Both the position numbers and the translations under genes were made by a program. Below, piece after piece: positions 21,352 to 32,101 of a stretch of DNA of 64,000 nucleotides (within the stretch, counting starts at the first letter, position 1; every line of letters starts with the position of its first letter). Source of the stretch: Lolium rigidum (taxonomy: Eukaryota > Streptophyta > Magnoliopsida > Poales > Poaceae); assembly GCF_022539505.1 (NCBI RefSeq), contig NC_061512.1:154487962-154551961 (forward strand), in the 5' to 3' direction. The notes under the pieces were generated by a model, which had not been told where the DNA came from, ran no database searches, and saw only the letters and a program-made list of their open reading frames with translations.

Positions 21352-22865
21352 TGATACGTCCAATTTGCATCACTATTTTATATCATAATTTGCTGTTATT
21401 CATTGATATATTTCATATTGGGACACAATACTTATGTTATTTCATCTATTTTGCATGTTTCATCATTATTGGAGGATCAAGCACCGGAGCCGGGATTACT
21501 GCTGGAAAAAGCACCGTCAGAAGGCAATATTTCGGAAGATCACCTGTGGAAGGAAATTATACCAAAAATCCTATTTTTCAAGATGACGGAGGAAGCCAGA
21601 AGGAGGAGCCAGGAGGAGCCAGGGTGGGCCCACACCCTAGGGCGGCGCGGCCCAGGCCCTGGCCGCGCCGCCACGTGGTGTGGAGGGCCCACGACCCTTT
21701 TCGCCTCCTTTTCTTCGCGAAATCCTTCGTCCCGAAAACCTAAGCCAGAAGGGGTACCTCACGAAGGGTTACAGCCGCCTCTGCGGGGCGGAGAACACCA
21801 GAGAGAAAAGAGCTCTCCGGCGGGCAGGAATCCGCCGGGGAAATTCCCTCCGGGAGGGGGAATCGACGCCATCGTCACCGACATCGAGCTGGACATCATC
21901 ACCATCACCATCAACATCATCTCCACCATCATCACCGCCGTCATCACCGCTGGACACCGTCACCGCCGTAGCAATTTGGGTTTGATCTTGATTGTTTGAT
22001 AGGGGAAACTCTCCCGGTATCGATCTATACTTGTTGCTGATGCTATTGAGTGAAACCATTGAACCAAGTTTATGTTCAGATTGTTATTCATCATCATATC
22101 ACCTCTGATCATGTTCCATATGATGTCTCGTGAGTAGTTCGTTTAGTTCTTGAGGACATGGGTGAAGTCTAAATGTTAGTAGTGAACTATGGTTGAGTAA
22201 TATTCAATGGTGTGATATTTAAGTTGTGGTGTTATTCTTCTAGTGGTGTCATGTGAACGTCGACTACATGACACTTCACCATTTATGGGCCTAGGGGAAT
22301 GCATCTTGTATTCGTTTGCTAATTGCGGGGTTGCCGGAGCGACGAAACCTAAACCCCGTTGGTATATCGATGCAGGAGGGATCGCAGGATCTCGGAGTTT
22401 AAGGCTGTGGTTAGATTTATTCTTAATTACTTTCTTGTAGTTGCGGATGCTTGCAAGGGGTATAATCACAAGTATGTATTTAGTCCTAGGAAGGGCGGTA
22501 CATTAGCATAGGTTCACCCACACAACACTTATCATAACAATGAAGATTATTTAGCCGTATGTAGCGAAAGCACTAGACTAAAATCCCGTGTGTCCTCGAG
22601 AACGTTTGGTCATTATAAGTAAACAAACCGGCTTGTCCTTTGTGCTAAAAAGGATTGGGCCACTCGCTGCAATTGTTACTCTCGCACTTTACATACTCGT
22701 ACTTTATTCAACTGTTACATCAAAACCCCCGAATACTTGTCCGTGAGCATTTACGGTGAATCCTTCATCGAAACTGCTTGTCAACACCTTCTCGCTCCTC
22801 GTTGGGATCGACATTCTTACTTATCGAAGATACTACGATACACCCCCTATACTTGTGGGTCATCA
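21352..22865 (+). repeat. 5' LTR of element B
   Basis: 1514 bp, TGATACGTCCAATTTGC... to ...GTGGGTCATCA. It contains a GGCGCGGCC-rich block near 21640-21680 and a run of CAT/CAC triplets at about 21890-21960. Confidence 0.93.
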
Positions 22866-22876
22866 AGACTATTTTA

Positions 22877-22894
22877 CGGCGCCGTTGCCGGGGA
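22877..22894 (+). promoter_or_regulatory. primer binding site of B (tRNA-Asp type)
   Basis: CGGCGCCGTTGCCGGGGA, 11 bp after the LTR, matches the complement of the plant tRNA-Asp 3' end at 17 of 18 bases. The mismatch is the first base. Confidence 0.8.
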
Positions 22895-22979
22895 GTGAAG
22901 CGCTATTGGTAAGTGGAATTGGTAAGGAAAACCTTTCTTGTTGTGCTGATTTTATTTCGCTCTGCTGCCATAAGTCATT

Positions 22980-24016
22980 ATGGAGAGATCTTCTCTTCAA
23001 TTTCTATTTGGGAAATCTACTACTACTGCAACGGTAGTAGATGAGGCGCCAGGTGAGGAAGTGATACCATATAAAATACCTATGAAAATTATTGAACGTG
23101 TTATGGATAACCGCTATGAAGGGGATTGAACTGTCCACCCCGGTGATCATTTACTTGTTTTTGCATGAATTATGCGGGTTATTCAAATGTGCAGAGTATT
23201 GCTATGGATGAAGTGAGGAAGAAGTTATTCTCTTTATCGCTGTCCAGTAAGGCGGCGCATTGGTATAAATTACTTGGATAATGGGGATTCTCTTGAATGG
23301 AATGATATTGTGCCCCGGTTTTATTCTAAGTTCTATCCTCCAAGTGAAATTCATAAGGATCGGAATCGCATATATAATTTTTGGCCTCATGATGGAGAAA
23401 GTATTGCCCAAGCATGGGGGAGATTGAAGTCTTTAATGCTCAAATGCCCCATTCATGAGCTTCCTGGTAATGTTATTATTGATAATTTCTATGCAAGACT
23501 TTCTTTTCAAGACAAGACTTTGCTGGATACTTCTTGTTCTGGATCATTTACACGCAACAAAGAAGAGTTTAAAAGGGACCTTCTTGATCGAATCCAAGAA
23601 AATACTGAAGGTTGGGAGAACGACAAGGATAGGGAATCAGGTATAATTTATGATTACAAATGCATTGAAGCTTTTATGGATACTCGATTTATTTCGTAAT
23701 ATGAGTGCTACATATGGTCTTGATTCCCAAGTTGCTTGTAAATCTTTATAAAGCTTTTGCCTCTCATTATGAATTGCCTAAGAAGAATTTTGATAAGTAT
23801 CATGAACCATATAAAGATAAAATTGATTCATCTATTAATAAGTGTGTTGTAATTGAAACTGCTGATCGTGTTATTCCCGAAGCTTATATTGAAAAAACTC
23901 CTTTCCCTGCTAAAATGAAGGAGTACTCTGTTATAAATAGTGCGGTTCATAAAAGTGAAAAGAAACCTAGAGAACCCGAAGAACAAATAAAAATTGAACT
24001 CTGCTTGTTGCAATAG
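22980..24016 (+). pseudogene. gag of element B
   Basis: ATG 22980 opens a frame that stops near 23127. The capsid-like part continues at 23274-23699 with WNDIVPRFYSKFYPPSEIHK, ESIAQAWGRLKSLMLKCP and IIDNFYARLSF, which is the Retrotrans_gag pattern of Athila elements. A lower-scoring segment follows at 23705-24016. At least three frame breaks exist. No zinc knuckle is visible. The gene would have supplied the capsid protein. Confidence 0.75.
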
Positions 24017-24032
24017 TTAAAGATCTTGTTAC

Positions 24033-27000
24033 TTGAAAATGTTGAGGATGGTCATATTATTTTTCGTGAAGATGCTTCTAATTGTGTTTCGCATCCTAAT
24101 AAACCCAAACAAGCTAGTGTTCCTATGCTATCTCGTTAAAATTGGTGATCATTGCTATTATGGATTATGTGATATTGGTGCAAGTGTTAGTGCTATTCCG
24201 TATGAGCTTTACACGGAGATTATGCACGAAATTGATTCTTGTGAACTTGAAGATATTGATGTGGTTATTCAGCTGGCTAATAGAGAGACTATTTCACCAA
24301 TTGGTATTGTCCGAGATGTGGAAGTTTTATGCGGTAAGATTAAATATCCTGCTGACTTTTTGGTACTTGGTTCTGCTGCGCTAGTGATTATTGTCCTATC
24401 ATTTTTGGTAGACCTTTTCTAAATACTTGTGGAGCGATTATAGATTGCAAGAAAGAGGAAATTTTGACTAAATTTGCTGGTGAATCTTATGAGTTTAACT
24501 TCTCTAAATTTACTAAAACTCCTTATAAAGCTGATTTGCCTAGTAATGATTTTAAAATGGAGCAGTGTGCATCTATTGTTCTTCTTCCTAACAATCCTTT
24601 GCAGCAACATTTGGAGGATAGTGAGAGCGAAATTTTTAGGAAAGAAAGAGATGAGCTTGAGGAAATTTTTCTTCGCCAACCTATTCTCAAGCATGATTTA
24701 CCGGTGGAAGATTTGGGTACAACACCGCCACCTAAGGAAGATCCTGTTTTTGATTTAAAGCCTTTACCTATGATCTTAAATATGCTCATATTGATGATAA
24801 GAAAATATATCCTGTTATTATTAGTTCTAAGCTTACGAGTTTGAAGAAGAAAGATTATTGCAAATATTGAAGAAACACCGAGGAGCTATTGGCTACACTC
24901 TTGATGATTTGAAGGGGATTTCTCCATCTATTTGCCAACATGCTATTAATATGGAAGATGATGCAAAGCCTGTTGTTGAACCTCGGCGTCGTCTAATTCC
25001 GAAGATGAAGGAAGTGGTAAGGAATGAGGTATTACGACTTCTTGAAGCTGGTATTATATATCCTATTGCTGATAGTAGATGGGTTAGTCCTGTACATTGC
25101 GTTCCCAAGAAAGGAGGTATGACTCGTTGTGCCTAATGATAATGATGAGCTCATCCCTCAAAGAGTAGTTGTAGGGTATAGAATGTGCATTGATTTTCGA
25201 AAAGTTAATAAAGTTACTAAGAAAGATCATTACCCTTTACCATTTATTGATCAAATGCTAGAAAGATTGTCTAAAAATACTCATTTTTGCTTCCTTGATG
25301 GTTATTCTGGATTTTCACAAATTGCTGTTAAAGCTAAAGATCAAGAGAAAACCACCTTTACTTGTCCCTATGGAACTTATGCTTATAGACGTATGCCTTT
25401 TGGTTTATGTAATGCTCCTGCTACTTTTCAAAGATGCATGTCTGCTATTTTTCATGGTTTTTGTGAAAGTATTGTAGAGGTATTCATGGATGATTTTTCC
25501 GTTTATGGGAATTCTTTTGATAGTTGCTTGCGAAACCTTGATAAAGTTTTGCGAGAGATGTGAAGAAACTAACCTTGTTCTTAATTGGGAGAAATGCCAC
25601 TTTATGGTTAATGAAGGAATTGTATTGGGACATAAAATTTCTGAGAGAGGTATTGAAGTTGATAGAGCTAAAGTTGAAGCAATTGAGAAGATGCCCTATC
25701 ATGGATGTTAAAGGTATTCGTAGTGTTCTTGGTCATGTCTGGGTTTTATAGGAGGTTTATTAAAGATTTCTCCAAGATTTCAAAGCCTCTTACTAATCTT
25801 CTTCAAAAAGATGTACCATTTGTTTTTGATGATGATTGTAAGGAAGCTTTGAAACTCTTAAGAAAGCCTTAACAAACTGCTCCTATAGTTGAACCTCCTG
25901 ATTGGAATTTACCATTTGAAATTATGTGTGATGCTAGTGATTTTGCTGTAGGCGCTGTTCTTGGACAGCGAGTAGATAAAAAAATGAATGTTATTCATTA
26001 TGCTAGTAAAACTCTTGATGCTTGCTCAAAGAAATTATGCTACAACTGAAAAGGAATTATTAGGCTGTAGTCTTTGCTTGTGATAAATTTAGATCTTATA
26101 TTGTTGATTCAAAAGTTACTATTCATACTCGATCATGCTTGCAATTAGATACCTAATGACAAAGAAAGATGCTAAGCCGAGGCTTATTAGATGGGTACTT
26201 CTTTTGCAAGAATTTGATTTACATATTGTAGATAGGAAAGGTGCTGATAATCCTGTTGCTGATAATTTGTCTAGATTGGAAAATATTGCTTATGATCCTG
26301 TTCCTGTTAATGATAGTTTTCCAAATGAACAATTGGCTGTGATAAAGGTGAGCTCGCGAGACAGGTCCTTGGTATGCTGATTATGCTAACTTTATTGTTT
26401 CCAAGTACTTGCCTCCAACCTTTTCAGCTCAGCAAAGGAGGAAATTCTTTTATGATTTGAGGCATTATTTATGGGATGACCCACACTTATATAAAGAAGG
26501 AGTGGATGGTATTATGCGAAGATGTGTTCCTGAATATGAACAACAAGAGATATTGAGTAAATGTCATGGCCAGTGCTTATGGAGGACATCACGCCGGAGA
26601 AAGAACCGCGCAAAAAGTTCTACAATCAGGTTTTTATTGGCCAACTCTCTTCAAGGATGCGAGAAAGTTTATTTTATCTTGTGATGAATGCCAAAGGGTT
26701 GGTAATATCTCCAGACGTAATGAAATGCCTATGAATTATACTCTTGTTATTGAACCGTTTGATTGTTGGGGATTTGACTTCATGGGACCTTTTCCGTCTT
26801 CGAAGGTAACACTCATATACTTGTTGCTTGTTGATTATGTTACTAAATGGGTGGAAGCTATACCTACAAAAAGTGCTGATGGTGAGACCTCTTTAAGAAT
26901 GCTTTTGGATATTATTTTTCCTAGATTTGGAGTGCCTAGATATATTATGAGTCGATGGAGGTTCTCATTTTATTCATGGAGGTTTTAGAAAAACTCTTGC

Positions 27001-27713
27001 TAGGTATGGTATTAATCATAGAATTGCTTCCGCTTATCATCCTCAAACTAGTGGTCAAGTAGAATTATCGAATAGAGAAATTAAATCTATTTTGGGAAAG
27101 AGCTGTTAATAAAACTAGAAAGAATTGGGCTAGTAAATTGAAGGATGCCATTGTGGGCTTATAGAACTGCTTATAAAAATCCCATGGGAATGTCACCTTA
27201 TAAAATGGTTTATGGGAAAGCTTGTCATTTACCTTTAGAACTAGAGCACAAAGCTTATTGGGCTGTTAGAGAATTAAATAAAGATCCTAAACTTGCCGGT
27301 GATAAGAGGTTGCTACAATTAAGTTCTCTAGATGAATGGAGAAGTGAAGCTTATGAAAATGCTAAACTCTTTAAAGAAAAAGTTAAAAAATGGCATGATA
27401 GGAGGATCATCAAAGAGAGTTTAATATTGGGGATAAAGTCCTATTGTATCGGTCTCGTCTCAGATTCTTTGCAGGGAAATTACTCTCGAAATGGGAAGGA
27501 CCATATGTTGTCAAGGAGGTGTATCATTCAGGAGCAATCAAAATTAGCTCTCTCCAAGGCAATGCTACGCAAGTGGTGAATGGACAAAGACTCAAGCATT
27601 ATATCTCGGGTGATTCTTATAATGTTGATGTTGATATTATTCAAGTGGAAACGCCGGAAGCTTTCATCAAAGGACAAATTGACGATCCGCCGAACTCGAC
27701 TTTGAATAGGTAA
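24033..27713 (+). pseudogene. pol of element B (protease, RT, RNase H, integrase)
   Basis: Domain order is visible across broken frames. Protease: CDIGASVSAIPYELY near 24170, where the usual DLGAS reads DIGAS. A linker follows with PPPKEDPVFDLKPLP. Reverse transcriptase is at 24860-25560 with FMDDF (active-site Asp pair) near 25485. RNase H is at about 25900-26280 with IMCDASDFAVGAVLG and heavy damage. Integrase is at 26560-27200 with CDECQRVGNISRRNEMP and WGFDFMGPFP, then [20 protein letters not shown]. The C-terminal part is [19 protein letters not shown], ending at TAA near 27711. At least eight frameshifts or stops interrupt it, including one between the two halves of the integrase core near 26975. 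It is inactive. Confidence 0.85.
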
Positions 27714-27948
27714 CGATGCTTGGTAATGAAAATTACGCAATTTACTTTCCGAACAATATTTTCGCTGTTTTTGGAAAATATGAGAAATTACTAGTTCGAA
27801 ACGGAGTGGAAAGGACGCACGAGGGGGTGCCACCATAGGGCGGCGCGGCCTGACCTGGGCCCGCGCCGACCTATGGTCTGGCCGCCCCGTCGCCCCTTTC
27901 CGACTCTGGTTCGATCTGGTACTTTCCTTTTGTCGAGAAATTTTTTGC

Positions 27949-27956
27949 TATATAAT
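27949..27956 (+). promoter_or_regulatory. internal TATA box of element B
   Basis: TATATAAT in TTGCTATATAATCCCCCGG lies about 95 bp upstream of ATG 28049 and about 240 bp after the end of pol. It suggests a separate transcript for the extra ORF. Confidence 0.45.
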
Positions 27957-28048
27957 CCCCCGGACCCCTGGAGGTCCGTATATCGTGTTCTCGACGTGTT
28001 TTGTTTCGGGCTGTTTCAGCCAAGATCTGTTTTTAGTCTAGAAGCACC

Positions 28049-28680
28049 ATGGTCTCCAAGAACAAGGGCAAGGAGTTTCCAGATGAAGAAGATCGAGATC
28101 TTGGGTGGAAAGAGGAAGACAAGGACGTCAAGGAAGAGGATGAAGAAGAGGTGGAGGAAGATTCGCGCGCACACCCGCGTGCTACCATTGCAAGCATCAA
28201 GGTGGTGGACAACACTTTTAGTGCAAACAAGAGCGCAAGAATTCGCACTTGGAGGAGCGGTTCCACGTCATTATCTAGCTCCGAAAACATCTCCATCGAG
28301 GCACTCATCACCCCTTCCACAATCTAATTTTCAATAATCAAATTGAAGGGACTCCCAAGGCAGCATTGCCTAGCCGATGGGATATAGATCGATCTAACAA
28401 CTGCAGGAGAAAAGGAGCACGAGGCTGAAGAGTGGGGAAATAACTCCAAGAGCTGGGACTCGCCATTAGACGAGACTCTCTAACCGCGTTGAGCACAATT
28501 CGAGAGATGATTCGCAATCTCATATACGGGATTGACGAGCTTCGGGAGCTTATTGAGAAGCTTGTCGAGGAATTCATCACCACCATCGCCGAAGGAGTAA
28601 TTCATCATCGGTATTGGCATCCCCTTGGTTTGTTCCAAGCTTGGGGAGTGCCGCGGTATCACATTATCACTACCTTTTAC
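28049..28680 (+). pseudogene. extra ORF after pol in element B
   Basis: ATG 28049 (context CACCATGG) opens a 92-codon frame. It has a Lys-rich start (MVSKNKGKEF) and a strongly acidic DEEEVEEDSR stretch, ending at 28327. After a frame break, 28489-28680 reads as a helical segment (IREMIRNLIYGIDELRELIE, then KLVEEFITTIAEG). Athila-lineage elements often have an additional, sometimes env-like, gene here. No signal peptide or membrane segment is visible in this one, so env is not supported. Function is unknown. It is preceded by its own TATA-like box. Confidence 0.5.
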
Positions 28681-30328
28681 TTTTATTGTCAAGTAGTGTC
28701 ATATCATGAATAGGGAAGTTATCGTATAAGATGGGTTGCGTTTGGAAGTATCTCTCCTTTAGTTGTCTATGTATCCCTTGGTGTGAGTTATCGATATGGA
28801 ATATTAATGAGAAGTCTTATCATTTACATATTGCACATCTTATTTTAGTTTGCAATCTCTATGATTCATCCTGTTGTTAGTATTGGTATCACTTTGGGAG
28901 CATTGAATAAATCTATTTGGTTTTGGCAAACTTAGCATTGGTCAATAGCAACAACACTTTGAGGTTTAAATAGAAAAGAGAAATACATGTAGATGTTTCA
29001 TTGTCTTTCTTGTTAGCTCATAGTTCATTATTCGAAGTTAAAATTGTTTGTGCTTACAAGGAAGATGCATGATTGTTTCTATCATATGTATATTTGTTTG
29101 TTTCCCTCGACTCTTATGCTTGCTAATTAACCTTGCTAGCCAAAGACCTGTACTGAGAGGGAATACTTCTCGTGCATCCAAACCTTCAACCAAACCTATG
29201 TTATTTGTGTCCACCATACCTACCTATTACATGGTATTTTCTGCCATTCAAGTAAATACTTCATGTGCTACCTTTAAACAATTCAAAACTTAGTATCTCT
29301 TATTTGTGTCAATGTTTCATAGCTCATGAGGAAGTATGTGGTGTTTTATCTTTCAATCTTGTTGGGCAATTTCCACCAATGGACTAGTGGCTTCATCCGC
29401 TTATCCAATAATTTTGCAAAAAGAGCTGGCAATGGGATTCCCAGTCCCAAATTAATTAAACTAAATAGACACTCCTCCATGGTATGTGATTGATGGACGG
29501 CACCCGAATGATTCGGTTAGCCATGGCTTGTGTAAGCAAAGGTTGGGGGGAGTGTCATTATCATCATAAAGCTAAAATAAAAAGGCACTCCTTCATGGTA
29601 TGAGATTGTTGGCAGGCACCCGAGGATTCGGTTAGCCATGGTTTGTGAAAGAAAGGTTGGAAGGAGTGCCACACAAAATGAAAATATTATGGGAGCCGCT
29701 CTTAGGAGGTTGTACGGCGAGGGGTTAGAGTACCCGCTACCGGTCGTTGACAACAACAAACACCTCTCAAAATGTTACTTTTATTATCTCTATATGATTT
29801 CAAAACTGAAAAAGCTCTAGCACATGATTTAATCCCTGCTTCCTCTGCGAAGGGCCTGTCTTTTACTTTATGTTGAGTCAGTAAACCTATTTCTCTCCAT
29901 CTCAAGCAAGCATTTGAGTAGTTGTGATCAAACCATTATATTGTGATTTACTACATCATGTCTTTTATTCTTCCTTGTTAGTACAAGTTTTATCTGAATG
30001 AATATAGCTTTGCAAGTTATCAATGATTATGAAGAGACCATTATGATTGAGTATGCAAGTTGTGCATTATAAACTTTAACATGAGAGCGCTGCTCAATGA
30101 GATAAATATAATCTGTTAATTGTTCTCTGACCAAGAACGAAGTTTGCCATCACCAATGATGATTTCTCATGCACCTTTACTTGTGATTACCTTATACTTG
30201 TTTCAATATGAATTATAAGAGGTTGTTTACTATAATGTCCTGTGTGAATGAATATGATGCTTCTTGTCCGTATTTTATTTATCGACTCTTCACTCCATAA
30301 ACATGTGGTCATGTCTATTGAGTTCAGT
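28681..30328 (+). other. non-coding 3' region of element B
   Basis: No supported ORF. The region holds a block shared with element A (about 29120-29285), two stem-loop repeats (29469-29669), and an A-like stretch at 29810-29920 (AAAGCTCTAGCACA...TATGTTGAGTCAGT). Confidence 0.7.
29469..29669 (+). repeat. two tandem stem-loop repeat units in element B
   Basis: Unit 1 (29469-29556) and unit 2 (29583-29669) are similar along their length (shared ATTCGGTTAGCCATGG). Each is closed by an 11-bp inverted repeat: GACACTCCTCC with GGGGGAGTGTC, and GGCACTCCTTC with GAAGGAGTGCC. Two stem positions differ between units by changes on both arms. Confidence 0.75.
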
Positions 30329-30366
30329 TTCGCTTGGGGACAAGCGAAGTCTAAGCTTGGGGGAGT
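30329..30366 (+). promoter_or_regulatory. hairpin plus polypurine tract of element B
   Basis: A perfect 8-bp stem TTCGCTTG/CAAGCGAA with loop GGGA (30329-30348), then GT, then CTAAGCTTGGGGGAGT (30351-30366) abutting the 3' LTR. The layout equals that in element A, with a different stem sequence. Confidence 0.75.
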
Positions 30367-31884
30367 TGATACGTCCAATTTGCATCACTATTTTATATCA
30401 TAATTTGTTGTTATTCATTGATATATTTCATATTGGGACACAATACTTATGTTATTTCATCTATTTTGCATGTTTCATCATTATTGGAGGATCAAGCACC
30501 GGAGCCAGGATTCTGCTGGAAAAAGCACCGTCAGAAGGCAATATTTCAGAAGATCACCTGTGGAAGGAAATTATACCAAAAATCCTATTTTTCAAGATGA
30601 CGGAGGAAGCCGAGAAGGAGGAGCCGGGGAGGAGCCGGGGTGGGCCCACACCCTAGGGCGGCGCGGCCCAGGCCCTGGCCGCGCCGCCACGTGGTGTGGA
30701 GGGCCCACGACCCTTTTCGCCTCCTTTTCTTCGCGAAATCCTTCGTCCCGAAAACCTAAGCCAGAAGGGGTACCTCACGAAGGGTTACAGCCGCCTCGCG
30801 GGGCGGAGAACACCGAGAGAGAAAGAGCTCTCCGGCGGGCAGGAATCCGCCGGGGAAATTCCCTCCGGGAGTGGGAAATCGACGCCATCGTCACCGACAT
30901 CGAGCTGGACATCATCACCATCACCATCAACATCATCTCCACCATCATCACCGCCGTCATCACCGCTGGACACCGTCACCGCCGTAGCAATTTGGGTTTG
31001 ATCTTGATTGTTTGATAGGGGAAACTCTCCCGGTATCGATCTATACTTGTTCTTGATGCTATTGAGTGAAACCATTGAACCAAGTTTATGTTCAGATTGT
31101 TATTCATCATCATATCACCTCTGATCATGTTCCATATGATGTCTCGTGAGTAGTTCGTTTAGTTCTTGAGGACATGGGTGAAGTCTAAATGTTAGTAGTG
31201 AACTATGGTTGAGTAATATTCAATGGTGTGATATTTAAGTTGTGGTGTTATTCTTCTAGTGGTGTCATGTGAACGTCGACTACATGACACTTCACCATTT
31301 ATGGGCCTAGGGGAATGCATCTTGTATTCGTTTGCTAATTGCGGGGTTGCCGGAGCGACAGAAACCTAAACCCCCGTTGGTATATCGATGCAGGAGGGAT
31401 CGCGAGGATCTCGCAGTTTAAGGCTGTGGTTAGATTTATTCTTAATTACTTTCTTGTAGTTGCGGATGCTTGCAAGGGGTATAATCACAAGTATGTATTT
31501 AGTCCTAGGAAGGGCGGTACATTAGCATAGGTTCACCCACACAACACTTATCATAACAATGAAGATTATTTAGCCGTATGTAGCGAAAGCACTAGACTAA
31601 AATCCCGTGTGTCCTCGAGAACGTTTGGTCATTATAAGTAAACAAACCGGCTTGTCCTTTGTGCTAAAAAGGATTGGGCCACTCGCTGCAATTGTTACTC
31701 TCGCACTTTACATACTCGTACTTTATTCAACTGTTACATCAAAACCCCATGAATACTTGTCTGTGAGCATTTACAGTGAATCCTTCATCGAAACTGCTTG
31801 TCAACACCTTCTGCTCCTCGTTGGGATCGACATTCTTACTTATCGAAGATACTACGATACACCCCCTATACTTGTGGGTCATCA
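30367..31884 (+). repeat. 3' LTR of element B
   Basis: 1518 bp, nearly identical to 21352-22865. It ends GTGGGTCATCA and is followed by the CTGGC duplication and then the rest of exon 1 of the X gene. Confidence 0.93.
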
Positions 31885-32101
31885 CTGGCTTGCATGGTGC
31901 TTGATTCCCTTACGGTGCCGGGGCCACTATATGTGGGAGTATCGGGGGCAGAACGAGTGCACACTCGCTCTACGGCGGCCGAGTGGACCGAGGTCGAGTA
32001 CCGGAAGGTACTCGCCAAGATCACCACGGCCACATTCACCACATTCGACGCTGAGCTGAGGCCCTTCTCTGAGGACAAGCCAACGCCTAAGGTATGTGAT
32101 G

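Larger units (their letters stand above)
21352..31884 (+). mobile_element. element B: Athila-lineage Gypsy element
   Basis: Complete element of 10533 bp flanked by CTGGC (21347-21351 and 31885-31889). LTRs are 21352-22865 and 30367-31884. It has a tRNA-Asp-type primer site, decayed gag (22980-24016) and pol (24033-27713), an extra ORF behind a TATA box (28049-28680), a 3' region with stem-loop repeats, and a polypurine tract. RT wording (KDHYPLPFIDQML, DGYSGFSQI) is of the Athila type. It inserted in exon 1 of the X gene. Multiple stops and frameshifts make it non-autonomous. Confidence 0.95.

Noticed and set aside
21403..21999. ORFs with Asp/Ser or Met/Val repeats in the B LTRs
   Set aside because: Caused by a CAT/CAC triplet run in the LTR; not coding.
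29469..29669. CRISPR-like interpretation of the repeats in B
   Set aside because: Only two units, in a plant retrotransposon; stem-loop repeats explain them.
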